A DNA stretch of 64,000 bases from Actinomadura rifamycini DSM 43936 (GCF_000425065.1 NZ_AULB01000010.1:276881-340880); one strand, 5' to 3'; numbered from the stretch's first letter, positions 23,228-32,477 are shown. Numbers and translations are program-made. The notes: generated by a model not told the origin, from the letters alone.

Positions 23228-26200
23228 TCACATCTCCAGGGATCGGTCCGATTCGAGCCACTTGTCGAGGGCGCGGACGCGGCGGGCGCAGTCGGCGGCG
23301 GCGTCCGCGTCGCCGAGCGCCCGGTACGACGCGGCCTGCAGCCGGAGCGCCTCGCGCCGCCCCGGATGGTCGTCCATGTCGCGGCGGATGGCGATCTCGG
23401 CGTCGAAGTGCGCGGCCGCCCGCGCGTGCTCGCCGCGCAGCTGCGACGCGCGCGCCATCGCGTGCAGCGCGTACGCCTGCTCGCGGGCGTCGCCGAGCTC
23501 GGCCGCGAGGTCCAGCGCCCGCCGCGCCGTCTCGAGGGCGTCGTCGGCGCGGCCGAGGTCCAGGTGGACGGCGGCGAGGTGCACCAGCGCGGTTCCCTCG
23601 GCGTACCGGTCGCCCGCCTCGCCGATGAGCCGCAGCGCCTCCAGGCCGACGCGCAGGGCGTCGTGCGGGCGGCCGCTGCGGCGCAGCACCAGCGCGAGGG
23701 TGTCGGTGCCGACGCCGAGCCCGTGCCGGTCGCCGGCGGCGCGGCGGATGCCCAGCGCCTGCTGCGCGGCCCGCTCGGCGTCCTCCGGCAGCCCGAGCCG
23801 CAGGTAGGTGCGGGCGAGGCTGCCGAGCGTGCCGGCCAGCCTGCCGCGGGCGCCGAGCCGGTGCCACAGGTCGAGGGCCTCCAGGCCGAGGACGAACGCC
23901 TCCTGCGGGCGCCCGAGGCGGCGCATCACCACCGACAGCTGCTCCAGGTCGTTGGCCTCGCCGTGCCGGTCGCCGATCTCCCGGCGCACCTCGAGCGCGT
24001 GCAGCAGGTGCTCGCGGGCCTCCCGGTGGCGGCCGTGCCGCAGGTGGACGACGCCGATCTGCGCGAGCGTCTCGGCCTCGCCGTGCCGGTCGCCGACGTC
24101 GCGGTGCAGGCGCAGGGCGTCCCCGCAGTAGGTGAACGCCTCCGCGAACCGCGCCGCGTCGCACGTCAGCATCCCGAGGGTGGTGAGCGCGCGCGCCTCC
24201 CCGTGGCGCGCGCCCAGTGCGCGGTACGTGCGCAGGGCCTGTTCGGCGTCCTGCATGGCCAGGTCGCGCTGGCCGAGGGAGGCGTGCATGCGCGCCAGGA
24301 GGGTGAGCGCCTGCGCCGCGCCGAGCTGGTCGGCTTGTTCTTGGCGGATGTAAAGGGCCTCCAGGGCGTACAGGACGGCGTCCCGGACGTTCCCCCAGCG
24401 GCGGTGGACCCTCGCCAGGGTGAACAGGGTTCCCGCCACGCCGGGCATGTCGCCGATGCGCCTGCGTATGGCGAGCGCCCGGTCCGCGTGTTCGAGGGCC
24501 CGTTCGTGGTCGGAAAGCCCCACGTGCGCGCGGGCGAGCGTGTCGTGCGCCTGGGCGACGCCCGCGTCGTCTCCGAGCTCGCCGTGGGCGGCGAGGGCGC
24601 AGCGGGCGTGGTCGATGGCGGTCGGGTACCGGCCCAGGGCGGCGTGCACGTCGGCGAGCGTCGCCAGGGTCGCGGCCTCCCCGTACCGGTCGGGCGGGTC
24701 GACGGCGCGGAACCCGCGCCGCGCGTCCTCCCCGTACCCGACGGCCTGCTGGGCGCGGTCGAGCTCGACGTGCGCGACGGCGAGGTCGTGCAGCATGACG
24801 GCGGCGGCCGCCCAGTCCTCCTCGGCGCGCGCCGCGCGCAGGCCGGCCTGCAGGACCGCGACGTTGTCCTCGCCGTACCGACGGAGACGCTGGAAGTCGA
24901 ACAGGGCGTCGGCGAGTTCCCAGCACGTCCGGTGCAGGCCGAGCCGGGCCGCCTGGTGCACGGCCGCGACGAGGTTGCGCCGCTCGGCCTCGAACCAGGC
25001 GAGCCCGGCGGCCCGCGCGTCCCGGTCGGGAGCCGGTCGGGACGCCCGCACCCGGGCGCCCGCGGCCGGGCCCGGCGCCGCGGCGGGGCGGGCGGGGGCC
25101 CCGAGCCGCCCCCCCGCCGCCCGCGCCCCCGCCAGGTACGCGGCCAGCAGCCGCCGCTGCGCGGCCTGCAGGTCGCTGTCGTCGTCCTCGACGAGCGCGC
25201 GCCCCCGCGCGAACTCGCGGAGCAGGTCGTGCATCCGGTAGCGGCCGGGCGCGGTGTCCCGGACCAGGTACGCCTGCCGCAGGCCCTCCAGGCAGTCGCG
25301 CGCCCCGTCCTCGGTCCGGCCCATGAGGGCGGCGAGGGCCGCGGCGGTGAAGTCGGGCCCGGCGACGAGCCCGAGCCTGCGGAACGCCTCCCGCTGGTCG
25401 GGGCCCAGCCCCCGGTAGGCCACCTCGAAGGTCGGGCTCAGGACGCCCTGGAGCGCGCCGCCCGGAGCCGCCGGGCCCCGGACGCCGTCCCGGGCGCCCC
25501 CGCCGGACGTGCCGGGCGCGGTCTCCTCGTCGTGCGCCGTCAGCTCCCGGACCGTCTCCGCGATGGACTCGTCCGGGTTCTCGGCGAGCCGGCCCGCCAT
25601 CACCGCCAGGGCCAGCGGCAGCCGGCCGCACTCGCGGGCCAGCCGGGCGAGCGGCCGCCGCTCCCCCCGCACCCGCGGGTCGTCCGGCCCGAGCACGCCC
25701 GCGATCAGGTCCTCGGCCTCCTGCGCCGCCAGTTCCCGCAGCTCCAGCGTGCGGACGTCCGTGCCGCGCAGCAGCGGCGGGAGCCGGCGGCGGCTCGTCA
25801 CGATCACCAGGCCGGACGCCGCCGCCGACAGCAGCGGGCCCACCTGCTCGGGACCGGCGGCGTTGTCGAGGATCAGCAGCATCCGGCGGTCGGCCAGCAG
25901 CGACCGGCACTGCGCCGCCAGGCCCGCCTCGGTGCGCGGCAGTTGGTCGCCGGGGACGCCCGCCGCGCGCAGCACCTGCCCCATCGCCTCACCGGGCGTG
26001 GCGGGGGCGCGGGACGTCCCGCGCAGATCGGTGAACAGGATCCCGTCGGGGAACCGCCCGGCCGTCCGGTGCGCCCAGTGCAGCGCCAGCGCCGTCTTGC
26101 CGACCCCGGCCATGCCCTGGACGACGACCGCGCGCGGCCACTCGGCCTGCGCGACGAGCATGTCGAGCTTGCGCAGGCTGACGTCGCGGCCGGTGAAGAA

Positions 26201-27103
26201 GGGGTTGTCCGCGGGGAGCCCCGCCAGGTCGGGCCGCGCACCGGACGGCTCCAGCCGCACGGGTTCGCGCGCGGCGAGCCCGCCGGGCTCCGGCGGCGCG
26301 GGGGCGTGCTCGACGGCCGGCCACTCGTCGCCCCAGGGGCTGGCGGCGCGGCGCAGCCGCTCCGGATCCAGGACGATCAGCGGGCGGGGGCGCCGGTCCA
26401 GGATGCCCTTGGCGCGCCACAGCCGGAACCAGCGGACGAGCGTCTCGCGGGAGATCCCCGCCCAGTTCGCCAGCTCGGCCTGGCTGAGCCGCAGCGGGAC
26501 CTCCAGCCCGCGCGAGGTGCGCTCCCCGAACCGGTGGACCAGCTCGAGCAGGTGGTAGGCGAGGCGCTGCGGATGGTCGGCGGCGCGCACGGCGTGCCGG
26601 CGGCCGCCGTAGGTGACGGTCTGCGAGACGGCGTGCATCATCGCCTCGGCGACCCGCGGGTTGGCGGCCAGCAGGCGGCGGAACGTGCGGCGCTCCACCC
26701 GGAGCGCCACGACGTGGTCGAGCGCGGCGACCGTCCCGCGCTGGGGGTGCCCCCACGGGCCGAGGACGCCGACGAGGTCGCCGGGCCCGAACAGGTCGAT
26801 GATCGACTGGTCGCCCTCGCTGGAGTCGACGAACTCCTTGGCGACGGCGTTGCCCGCCGCCCGCGGCACCTCCTTGAACAGGACGTACACCGCGGGGGCC
26901 GCCACGCCCTGGTGGCACAGCGTCCCCCGCGGCGGGACGGTCGTGGTGCGGCCCATCGCCCGCAGGGCCTGCCGGTCCGCGGGCGCGAGCCGCGCCCAGA
27001 AGCTGCCCGGGCGCACGCCGTGCCCCGGATCATGGCCCGGGTCCGGGTCCGCGCCGTGATCCGGGCCGGGCGCGAGCGGGTGCTCGAGAGGATGCTCCAG
27101 CAC
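23228..27103 (-). CDS. Crp-like sensor/HTH fused to NB-ARC ATPase and TPR repeats (STAND regulator)
   Basis: This 1291-residue protein joins four modules. Residues about 33-155 are a cyclic-nucleotide-binding-like barrel and about 176-250 a Crp winged helix (LSQAELANWAGISRETLVRWF, 207-227). Residues about 300-640 are an NB-ARC ATPase with P-loop GMAGVGKT (330-337), Walker B MLLILDN (408-414), GRLPLAL (493-499) and RMHDL (623-627). From about 730 to the end are some 13 tetratricopeptide repeats. It should be an ATP-dependent signal-transducing switch that also binds DNA. The phosphate-cassette Glu is replaced (GDLVGVLG), so the ligand may not be cAMP. GTG at 27103 starts four bases after the upstream membrane-protein gene, so they are cotranslated. 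Confidence 0.85.
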   Translation of the reverse strand: MLEHPLEHPLAPGPDHGADPDPGHDPGHGVRPGSFWARLAPADRQALRAMGRTTTVPPRGTLCHQGVAAPAVYVLFKEVPRAAGNAVAKEFVDSSEGDQSIIDLFGPGDLVGVLGPWGHPQRGTVAALDHVVALRVERRTFRRLLAANPRVAEAMMHAVSQTVTYGGRRHAVRAADHPQRLAYHLLELVHRFGERTSRGLEVPLRLSQAELANWAGISRETLVRWFRLWRAKGILDRRPRPLIVLDPERLRRAASPWGDEWPAVEHAPAPPEPGGLAAREPVRLEPSGARPDLAGLPADNPFFTGRDVSLRKLDMLVAQAEWPRAVVVQGMAGVGKTALALHWAHRTAGRFPDGILFTDLRGTSRAPATPGEAMGQVLRAAGVPGDQLPRTEAGLAAQCRSLLADRRMLLILDNAAGPEQVGPLLSAAASGLVIVTSRRRLPPLLRGTDVRTLELRELAAQEAEDLIAGVLGPDDPRVRGERRPLARLARECGRLPLALAVMAGRLAENPDESIAETVRELTAHDEETAPGTSGGGARDGVRGPAAPGGALQGVLSPTFEVAYRGLGPDQREAFRRLGLVAGPDFTAAALAALMGRTEDGARDCLEGLRQAYLVRDTAPGRYRMHDLLREFARGRALVEDDDSDLQAAQRRLLAAYLAGARAAGGRLGAPARPAAAPGPAAGARVRASRPAPDRDARAAGLAWFEAERRNLVAAVHQAARLGLHRTCWELADALFDFQRLRRYGEDNVAVLQAGLRAARAEEDWAAAAVMLHDLAVAHVELDRAQQAVGYGEDARRGFRAVDPPDRYGEAATLATLADVHAALGRYPTAIDHARCALAAHGELGDDAGVAQAHDTLARAHVGLSDHERALEHADRALAIRRRIGDMPGVAGTLFTLARVHRRWGNVRDAVLYALEALYIRQEQADQLGAAQALTLLARMHASLGQRDLAMQDAEQALRTYRALGARHGEARALTTLGMLTCDAARFAEAFTYCGDALRLHRDVGDRHGEAETLAQIGVVHLRHGRHREAREHLLHALEVRREIGDRHGEANDLEQLSVVMRRLGRPQEAFVLGLEALDLWHRLGARGRLAGTLGSLARTYLRLGLPEDAERAAQQALGIRRAAGDRHGLGVGTDTLALVLRRSGRPHDALRVGLEALRLIGEAGDRYAEGTALVHLAAVHLDLGRADDALETARRALDLAAELGDAREQAYALHAMARASQLRGEHARAAAHFDAEIAIRRDMDDHPGRREALRLQAASYRALGDADAAADCARRVRALDKWLESDRSLEM

Positions 27104-27106
27104 GGG

Positions 27107-27613
27107 TCACCCGCCGCCCGCCGCCGCCGCGAGCGACCAGAACAGGAACAGCACCGCGGTCGTCACGGCCCATGCGACCGCCCGCCAGGACAGCTCGCCG
27201 CAGCGGTGCGCGGCCGACAGCAGCCGCCGCAGCTCCCGGTCGCGGACCGCCGCGTCGAGCGCGGCGGCCGACGCGAACGTCGTCCACGGCACCGCCGGGT
27301 CGACCGGCGCGCCGGTGCGGCCGCGGACCTCGCCGAGCACCGCCACCAGCGTCCGGCGGGACCGGACGGTGAACGCCGCCGAGGCCGCGAACGCCCCGGC
27401 GAGCACGGGGAGCAGCGCCAGCGCGGCGGGGCCGGGCGGCCCGGCCGTCAGGCGCGTGGCGGTGCCGACCAGCACCAGGGTGAGCAGCACCGCCGCGATC
27501 GCGGCGTCCTGCCCGCAGAGCCGGACCAGCGCGCACGCCTGCCCGAGGAGGTCCTCGGGCGGCTCCGGGCGCGGTCCGGGACGTGACGCGGCGACCCGCC
27601 GATCCACCTGCAT
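27107..27613 (-). CDS. small membrane protein resembling Pycsar effectors (PycTM-like)
   Basis: The 168-residue protein has a Pro-rich N-terminus and an amphipathic helix (LLGQACALVRLCGQDA) leading into a first membrane span (AIAAVLLTLVLVGTAT). A second span is AALALLPVLAGAFAASAAF, followed by a cytoplasmic helix (LDAAVRDRELRRLLSAAHRCGELSWRA) and a third span near the C-terminus (WAVTTAVLFLFWSLAAA). This layout resembles the PycTM/DUF5706 family of cyclic-nucleotide-triggered antiphage effectors. That is a pattern match, not a search result. ATG at 27613 is chosen; GTG at 27697 is also in frame. The stop is three bases before the Crp/NB-ARC/TPR start. Confidence 0.55.
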   Translation of the reverse strand: MQVDRRVAASRPGPRPEPPEDLLGQACALVRLCGQDAAIAAVLLTLVLVGTATRLTAGPPGPAALALLPVLAGAFAASAAFTVRSRRTLVAVLGEVRGRTGAPVDPAVPWTTFASAAALDAAVRDRELRRLLSAAHRCGELSWRAVAWAVTTAVLFLFWSLAAAAGGG

Positions 27614-27704
27614 CGTCCCACCGTCCTCGCGGTCGAACCTGATCTGCCAATCACCATGGTGCGGCCGCGGCCGGAACTTTTCCGCCCACCGGCGCACACT
27701 GCGG

Positions 27705-27722
27705 CTGAGTCACGTGACGCAG
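27705..27722. promoter_or_regulatory. palindromic operator candidate before the membrane-protein/STAND operon
   Basis: CTGAGTCACGTGACGCAG is an 18-bp palindrome with a single mismatched pair, centred on GTCACGTGAC. It lies 92 bases upstream of the ATG at 27613 in the divergent gap with the MBL gene at 27820. GTGA/TCAC half-sites are typical of Crp-family targets, so one of the two neighbouring Crp-type proteins is a natural candidate ligand. Confidence 0.5.
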
Positions 27723-27819
27723 ACCCGCCGCGCCCGCGCGGCCCGGCCGGACCGCGCCCGCCGCGCCCGATGGTGGAAGATGGTCGTCCGGCATCGAACG
27801 CGGCCATCGAGGAGGACCC

Positions 27820-28485
27820 ATGACCTACACGGGGAACGTCGAGCCCGGCGGGCGGCCCGACGTCCGGGAACTGCCGGGCCTGACGGTCACGAAGGTCTCG
27901 GTGGGCCCGTACGACAACAACGCCTACCTGCTGCGCTGCACCGCCACGGGCGAGCGGCTGCTGATCGACGCGGCCAACGAGGCGTCCCGGCTGCTGGAGC
28001 TGGTCGGCGACGGCCCGCTCGCCCGGATCGTCACCACCCACCGGCACCAGGACCACTGGATGGCGCTGAGCGAGGTGGCGCGGGCGACCGGCGCGCCCGT
28101 CGCCGCGCACCCCCGCGACGCCGAGGCGCTGCCCGAGCCCGTCGCCGAGCCCGTCGAGGACGGCGACACCGTCCGGGTCGGACGCGCCGCGCTCGAGGTG
28201 ATCCACCTGCGCGGGCACACGCCCGGCTCGATCGCGCTGCTGTACGACGCGGGCGGGGAGCTCGCCGACCGGCCGCACCTGTTCACCGGGGACAGCCTGT
28301 TCCCCGGCGGCGTCGGCAACACCTGGGGCGACCCGACGCTGTTCGAGCAGCTCCTCGGCGACGTGGAGGAGCGGCTGTTCGCGCGGCTCCCGGACGCCAC
28401 CTGGTTCTATCCGGGGCACGGCAAGGACTCGACGCTCGGCCGCGAGCGCCCCGCGCTGCCGGAGTGGCGCGCCCGCGGCTGGTGA
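27820..28485 (+). CDS. MBL-fold metallohydrolase (glyoxalase II-like)
   Basis: The 221-residue enzyme keeps the full metal motif THRHQDHW (HxHxDH, about residues 73-78), followed by HLRGHTPGSIALL, FTGDSLFPGG and FYPGHGKDS. These are the remaining zinc ligands of glyoxalase-II-type hydrolases. It is likely a thioester or lactone hydrolase in the cytoplasm; in mycothiol organisms the substrate could be a mycothiol conjugate, which is inference. The ATG at 27820 follows GGAGG with a six-base spacer. It diverges from the PycTM-like gene and precedes an ATPase gene by 164 bp. Confidence 0.85.
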   Translation: MTYTGNVEPGGRPDVRELPGLTVTKVSVGPYDNNAYLLRCTATGERLLIDAANEASRLLELVGDGPLARIVTTHRHQDHWMALSEVARATGAPVAAHPRDAEALPEPVAEPVEDGDTVRVGRAALEVIHLRGHTPGSIALLYDAGGELADRPHLFTGDSLFPGGVGNTWGDPTLFEQLLGDVEERLFARLPDATWFYPGHGKDSTLGRERPALPEWRARGW

Positions 28486-28648
28486 CCGCCCCCGCGCGCA
28501 CGGCCGCACCCGGCCGCCGTCCCGTCCGGAACAACCGGCGGGGAGTGTTCGTTTCTCAAGGCACACTTCCGGCGGCCAGGAGAACGACATCCACGACATC
28601 GACGAGGTCGATCCGGGCCCGGCGCTGCACTACCCGGCCGGTTCCCTC

Positions 28649-29179
28649 GTGCTCGTCGCCGGCCTGCCCGGCGCCGGCAAGAGCACGCTGCTGAACCGGC
28701 TCTACGGCCTGCGCGGAGACGAGACCGCACCGGTGCCCGCGGGTGACGTGCTGGTGATCGACTCGGGGCAGGCCCGCAACTGGTGGGCGCGTCGGCTGCG
28801 TCCGCTGCCCGCGGTCCTGCGCACCCCGCTGATCCACACCACGCACGTGTGGCGGATCGGCCGGGCCGTGCTGCGCGGCCGCGGCGTCGTCGCGCACACC
28901 CGCGGCACCTGGCCGCACATCCTGCACCTGTTCGCGTGGATGGCGCGGCTGCACGGCGGCGGCGTCCACCTGATCCTCATCGACGTCGACCCGGAGACGG
29001 CGCGGGCCGGGCAGTTCGCCCGCGGCCGCGTGGTCACCCGCACGACGTTCCAGCGGCACTGCCGCCGCTGGCGGCCGCTGCTCGACAGCGCCCGCGGCGG
29101 CACGGTCCCGCCCGCCGCCGGGGTCACCGTCCTCGACCGCGACACCGCCGACAAGCTGCAGGTCATCCGCTTCCACTGA
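28649..29179 (+). CDS. AAA/P-loop kinase-like ATPase; 5' end uncertain
   Basis: The 176-residue reading contains a Walker A loop (GLPGAGKST, residues 5-13) at its extreme N-terminus, then VLVIDSGQARNWWARRLRPLP, a central basic helix and IDVDPETARAGQFARGRVV. It resembles small zeta-type or cytidylate-kinase-like P-loop proteins, but I cannot name a substrate. GTG at 28649 leaves almost no strand before the P-loop. The same frame is open for about 20 more codons upstream and reads DIHDIDEVDPGPALHYPAGSLV. AGGAGA at 28579-28584 is followed by ATC at 28589 where an ATG would be expected. The true start may be that ATC or a mutated start. Confidence 0.68.
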   Translation: MLVAGLPGAGKSTLLNRLYGLRGDETAPVPAGDVLVIDSGQARNWWARRLRPLPAVLRTPLIHTTHVWRIGRAVLRGRGVVAHTRGTWPHILHLFAWMARLHGGGVHLILIDVDPETARAGQFARGRVVTRTTFQRHCRRWRPLLDSARGGTVPPAAGVTVLDRDTADKLQVIRFH

Positions 29180-29211
29180 GCCCGCGCCCCGGCGCCCCCC
29201 CGGGCCCGGGG

Positions 29212-30525
29212 TCACCGCAGGCCGGCGAACCAGCGGACCGTCCGGCCCGTCGCCGCCACGTTCGACCCGAGGTGCCGCGACCCCTCGTGGAGCCGGTCGT
29301 CCAGATCGACGACGGACACCGGCGCGCCGCGCTCCCGCAAGGACGCCGCGCAGGCCGCGGTGTTCGCGGTGACCGCCTGCTCGTCGCCGTCCATCCGGTA
29401 CAGCCGGACGGGCGCGCGCGGCGTCCAGGCCGTGCAGACCTCGGCGTCCACGCGGAGCCCCTCGGCGAACGTCCCCGACGGGTGCCGCAGCAGGTCCATG
29501 CCCCGCGGGGTGAGCAGCTCCTCGAGGGTCCCGGGGAGTCCCCGGAGCATGACGGGGCCGGGCGTGGTCCCGTCGAAGTACTTCTCGACGCGGGCGGCGT
29601 AGGGCGTCCGGAAAAGCTCCGACGGCTCGCGGTAGACGCCGCCGTAGACCCGGTTCCAGGACGTGAGCAGGTACGCGGCGTAGGCGACGCCCATCCTGGG
29701 GTCGATCTCGCCGTTCAGCAGCGCGGGCAGCTCCGCGCCGCGGAAGTCGTAGGCGCCGCTGACCGGCGCCACCGCGCGGACCCGGAACCGCCGGTCGGCG
29801 CCCTCCTGGAGCGCCCGCGCCAGCCCCAGCGCGGACGAGGCGCCCTGCGAGAACCCGGTGACCAGGACGTCCCGCTCGAGCGCGCGGCCGCGGCGCGGCG
29901 CGAACGCGCGGGCCGCCCGCAGCATGTCCAGCGCCGCCGACGTCTCGGACGGCACGTGCTTCCACGGGTGGACGCCCGGTCCCTCGCCGAGGCCCAGGTA
30001 GTCGGGGGCGACGGCGGCGAACCCGGCGGCGCCGAAGGCGACGGCCGGGCCGCGCGCCCACGCGTCGTCCGCGACCGAGGGCGCGTCCGGCTTGTAGCTC
30101 GTCGTCCCGTGCGTGTAGGAGACCGTGCGCAGCCGCCGCTCGGCGCTCCGCGGGAGCACCAGCAGGCCGCTCGCGACGGTCGGCCGGCCGTGCGCGTCGA
30201 TCGTCCGGTAGACGAGCCGGTAGGCGTCCGTTCCGTACCGGACGGACGCGGTGTCGAAGCCGGCGCCCGCCAGCCACGGGCGGATCTCGGCGGCGGTCAT
30301 GCCGCCGAGGTGCCGTGCCGACACCGGGCTCCCCCGGCGCGCGTCGGTGTGCCCGGGCGCGGCGGCCGCGGCCGCGGCGGCGTCCGCGCGGGGCGGGGTG
30401 TCGGCGGCCAGCGCGCCGGCGGTGACGGCGCCGGCGACGAGGGCTCCCGCGGCGAGGCCGGCGGCGACGCGGGCGGCCGGGCGGGCGGTCGGGCGGGCGG
30501 TGGTGCGGGCGGTGGTGCGGGGCAT
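29212..30525 (-). CDS. secreted lipase-family alpha/beta hydrolase
   Basis: The 437-residue exported protein begins with a signal peptide whose n-region is a repetitive Thr/Ala/Arg stretch (TTARTTARPTARPAAR). A hydrophobic core (AGLAAGALVAGAVTAGALA) and an Ala-rich linker follow. The mature part is a secretory-lipase-type (LIP family) hydrolase with YTHGTTSYKPDAPS, VAPDYLGLGEGPG, the nucleophile elbow TGFSQGASSALG, and a late acid and His (MDGDEQAV, DRLHEGSRH). It probably hydrolyses extracellular esters. The gene converges on the ATPase gene and diverges from mscR across 237 bp. Confidence 0.82.
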   Translation of the reverse strand: MPRTTARTTARPTARPAARVAAGLAAGALVAGAVTAGALAADTPPRADAAAAAAAAPGHTDARRGSPVSARHLGGMTAAEIRPWLAGAGFDTASVRYGTDAYRLVYRTIDAHGRPTVASGLLVLPRSAERRLRTVSYTHGTTSYKPDAPSVADDAWARGPAVAFGAAGFAAVAPDYLGLGEGPGVHPWKHVPSETSAALDMLRAARAFAPRRGRALERDVLVTGFSQGASSALGLARALQEGADRRFRVRAVAPVSGAYDFRGAELPALLNGEIDPRMGVAYAAYLLTSWNRVYGGVYREPSELFRTPYAARVEKYFDGTTPGPVMLRGLPGTLEELLTPRGMDLLRHPSGTFAEGLRVDAEVCTAWTPRAPVRLYRMDGDEQAVTANTAACAASLRERGAPVSVVDLDDRLHEGSRHLGSNVAATGRTVRWFAGLR

Positions 30526-30762
30526 CGGTTTCCCTTCCGTGTTCGGTCCCCCCAGCCTTCAGGCGCCGCCGCCGCGCCCTCCACACCCGCGCTGGTGATC
30601 TTCGGACCGCTACCTGAGCGGGTGCGGTGTCCCCGCGTGGTCGTGCCTCGCCGCCCCCGGCCCGGGCGGAAGCACTTTTTCCGGTCGATGAAAGTGGCGT
30701 GTGACGGGCGGGGCGGGGATTAATAGGGTCGTCGGACACCGCTACGACGAGGAGACACGAGC

Positions 30763-31848
30763 ATGGCGCAGCAGGTACGCGGGGTCGTCGCACCCGGCAA
30801 GGGGGAGCCGGTGCGGATCGAGACGATCACGATCCCCGACCCCGGCCCGGGGGAGGCGGTGGTGGACGTCCAGGCGTGCGGGGTCTGCCACACCGACCTG
30901 CACTACCGGGAGGGCGGGATCAACGACGAGTTCCCGTTCCTGCTCGGGCACGAGGCCGCCGGGTTGGTCGAGTCGGTCGGCGAGGGCGTCACCGAGGTCG
31001 CGCCGGGCGACTTCGTGGTGCTGAACTGGCGGGCCGTGTGCGGGCAGTGCCGGGCGTGCCTGCGGGGACGCCCGTGGTACTGCTTCGACACCCACAACGC
31101 GTCGCAGAAGATGACGCTGGCGGACGGCACGGAGCTGACGCCGGCCCTCGGCATCGGCGCGTTCGCCGACAAGACGCTGGTGGCCGCCGGGCAGTGCACG
31201 AAGGTCGACCCGGCGGCGAAGCCGGAGGTCGCGGGGCTGCTGGGCTGCGGCGTGATGGCGGGCCTCGGCGCGGCCATCAACACCGGGAACGTCGGCCGGG
31301 GCGACTCGGTCGCGGTCATCGGCTGCGGCGGGGTCGGCGCGGCGTCGGTGCTCGGCGCGCGGCTGGCCGGCGCCGCGAAGATCATCGCGATCGACCTGGA
31401 CGAGCGCAAGCTCGCCACCGCGACGTCGCTCGGGGCCACGCACACGGTCCACGCGAAGGACGCCGACGTCGTCGAGTCCGTCCGGGAGCTGACCGGCGGG
31501 TTCGGCGCGGACGTCGTGATCGAGGCGGTCGGCCGCCCGGAGACCTACGAGCAGGCGTTCTACGCCCGCGACCTCGCCGGGACGGTCGTGCTGGTCGGCG
31601 TGCCGACGCCGGAGATGAAGCTCGAGCTGCCGCTGCTGGACGTGTTCGGCCGCGGCGGGTCGCTGAAGTCGTCCTGGTACGGCGACTGCCTGCCCTCGCG
31701 CGACTTCCCGATGCTGATCGACCTGTACCTGCAGGGACGCCTCGACCTGGAGGCGTTCGTCACCGAGACGATCGGGCTCGGCGACGTCGAGGCGGCGTTC
31801 GACAAGATGCACCGCGGCGACGTCCTGCGCTCGGTGGTGATGCTCTGA
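30763..31848 (+). CDS. mscR: S-(hydroxymethyl)mycothiol dehydrogenase
   Basis: MscR is a zinc- and NAD-dependent medium-chain alcohol dehydrogenase that oxidises S-hydroxymethylmycothiol (formaldehyde detoxification) and reduces nitrosomycothiol. The 361-residue protein has the catalytic zinc ligands in ACGVCHTD (Cys39) and GHEAAG (His63) and the structural zinc quartet [15 protein letters not shown]. The Rossmann motif is [10 protein letters not shown]. The ATG at 30763 follows GAGGAGA. The next gene is an MBL protein overlapping by one base, the same pair as in mycobacteria, which supports the specific name. An upstream -10-like TAATAG lies near 30720. Confidence 0.9.
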   Translation: MAQQVRGVVAPGKGEPVRIETITIPDPGPGEAVVDVQACGVCHTDLHYREGGINDEFPFLLGHEAAGLVESVGEGVTEVAPGDFVVLNWRAVCGQCRACLRGRPWYCFDTHNASQKMTLADGTELTPALGIGAFADKTLVAAGQCTKVDPAAKPEVAGLLGCGVMAGLGAAINTGNVGRGDSVAVIGCGGVGAASVLGARLAGAAKIIAIDLDERKLATATSLGATHTVHAKDADVVESVRELTGGFGADVVIEAVGRPETYEQAFYARDLAGTVVLVGVPTPEMKLELPLLDVFGRGGSLKSSWYGDCLPSRDFPMLIDLYLQGRLDLEAFVTETIGLGDVEAAFDKMHRGDVLRSVVML

Positions 31849-32477
31849 TGGCGGCCCGCATCGACCACCTGGTCACGTCCGGGACGTTCTCGCTGGACGG
31901 CGGCACCTGGGACGTCGACAACAACGTGTGGATCGTCGGGGACGACGCCGAGGCGGTCGTCATCGACGCGGCGCACGACGACGCGGCGATCCGGCGGGCG
32001 CTGGACGGCCGCAGGCTGGTGGCGATCGTGTCGACGCACGGGCACGACGACCACATCGACGCGGCCCCCGCCCTCGCCGACGCGACGGGCGCGCCCGTCC
32101 TGCTGCACCCGGACGACCTGATGCTGTGGAAGCAGCGGCACCCCGACCGCGACCCGGACGGCGTCCTGGCGGACGGCCAGGTCGTCACGGTCGCCGGAAC
32201 GGACCTGACGGTCCTGCACACTCCGGGTCACAGCCCCGGCGCCGTCTGCCTGCACGCGCCGGAGCTGGGCACGGTGTTCTCGGGCGACACCCTGTTCCAG
32301 GGCGGTCCCGGGGCGACCGGGCGGTCGTTCTCCGACTTCCCGACGATCATCACGTCCATCCGGGAGCGGCTGCTGACGCTGCCGGAGGACACCGTCGTCC
32401 GCACCGGCCACGGCGACTCGACCACGATCGGCGCCGAGGCCCCGCACCTCGAGGAGTGGATCGCCCGCGGCCACTGA
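31848..32477 (+). CDS. MBL-fold hydrolase paired with mscR
   Basis: The 209-residue protein has an intact HGHDDHID motif (STHGHDDHIDAAPAL), LHTPGHSPGAVCL, FSGDTLFQGG and RTGHGDSTTIG, so both metal sites are preserved. The start codon shares its A with the mscR stop (TGATG), which couples their translation. In actinobacteria this pair is conserved. The hydrolase may cleave the S-formyl-mycothiol produced by MscR to formate and mycothiol, which is inference from context. No terminator is obvious before the convergent cyclase gene. Confidence 0.85.
   Translation: MAARIDHLVTSGTFSLDGGTWDVDNNVWIVGDDAEAVVIDAAHDDAAIRRALDGRRLVAIVSTHGHDDHIDAAPALADATGAPVLLHPDDLMLWKQRHPDRDPDGVLADGQVVTVAGTDLTVLHTPGHSPGAVCLHAPELGTVFSGDTLFQGGPGATGRSFSDFPTIITSIRERLLTLPEDTVVRTGHGDSTTIGAEAPHLEEWIARGH

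Noticed and set aside
22505..27586. A nearly 1,700-codon open frame on the + strand opposite the STAND and Crp genes
   Set aside because: Its translation is Arg/Pro/Gly/Val-biased without domains. Long antisense frames are expected where GC-rich codons leave few stops. The minus-strand frame has complete Crp, NB-ARC and TPR motifs.
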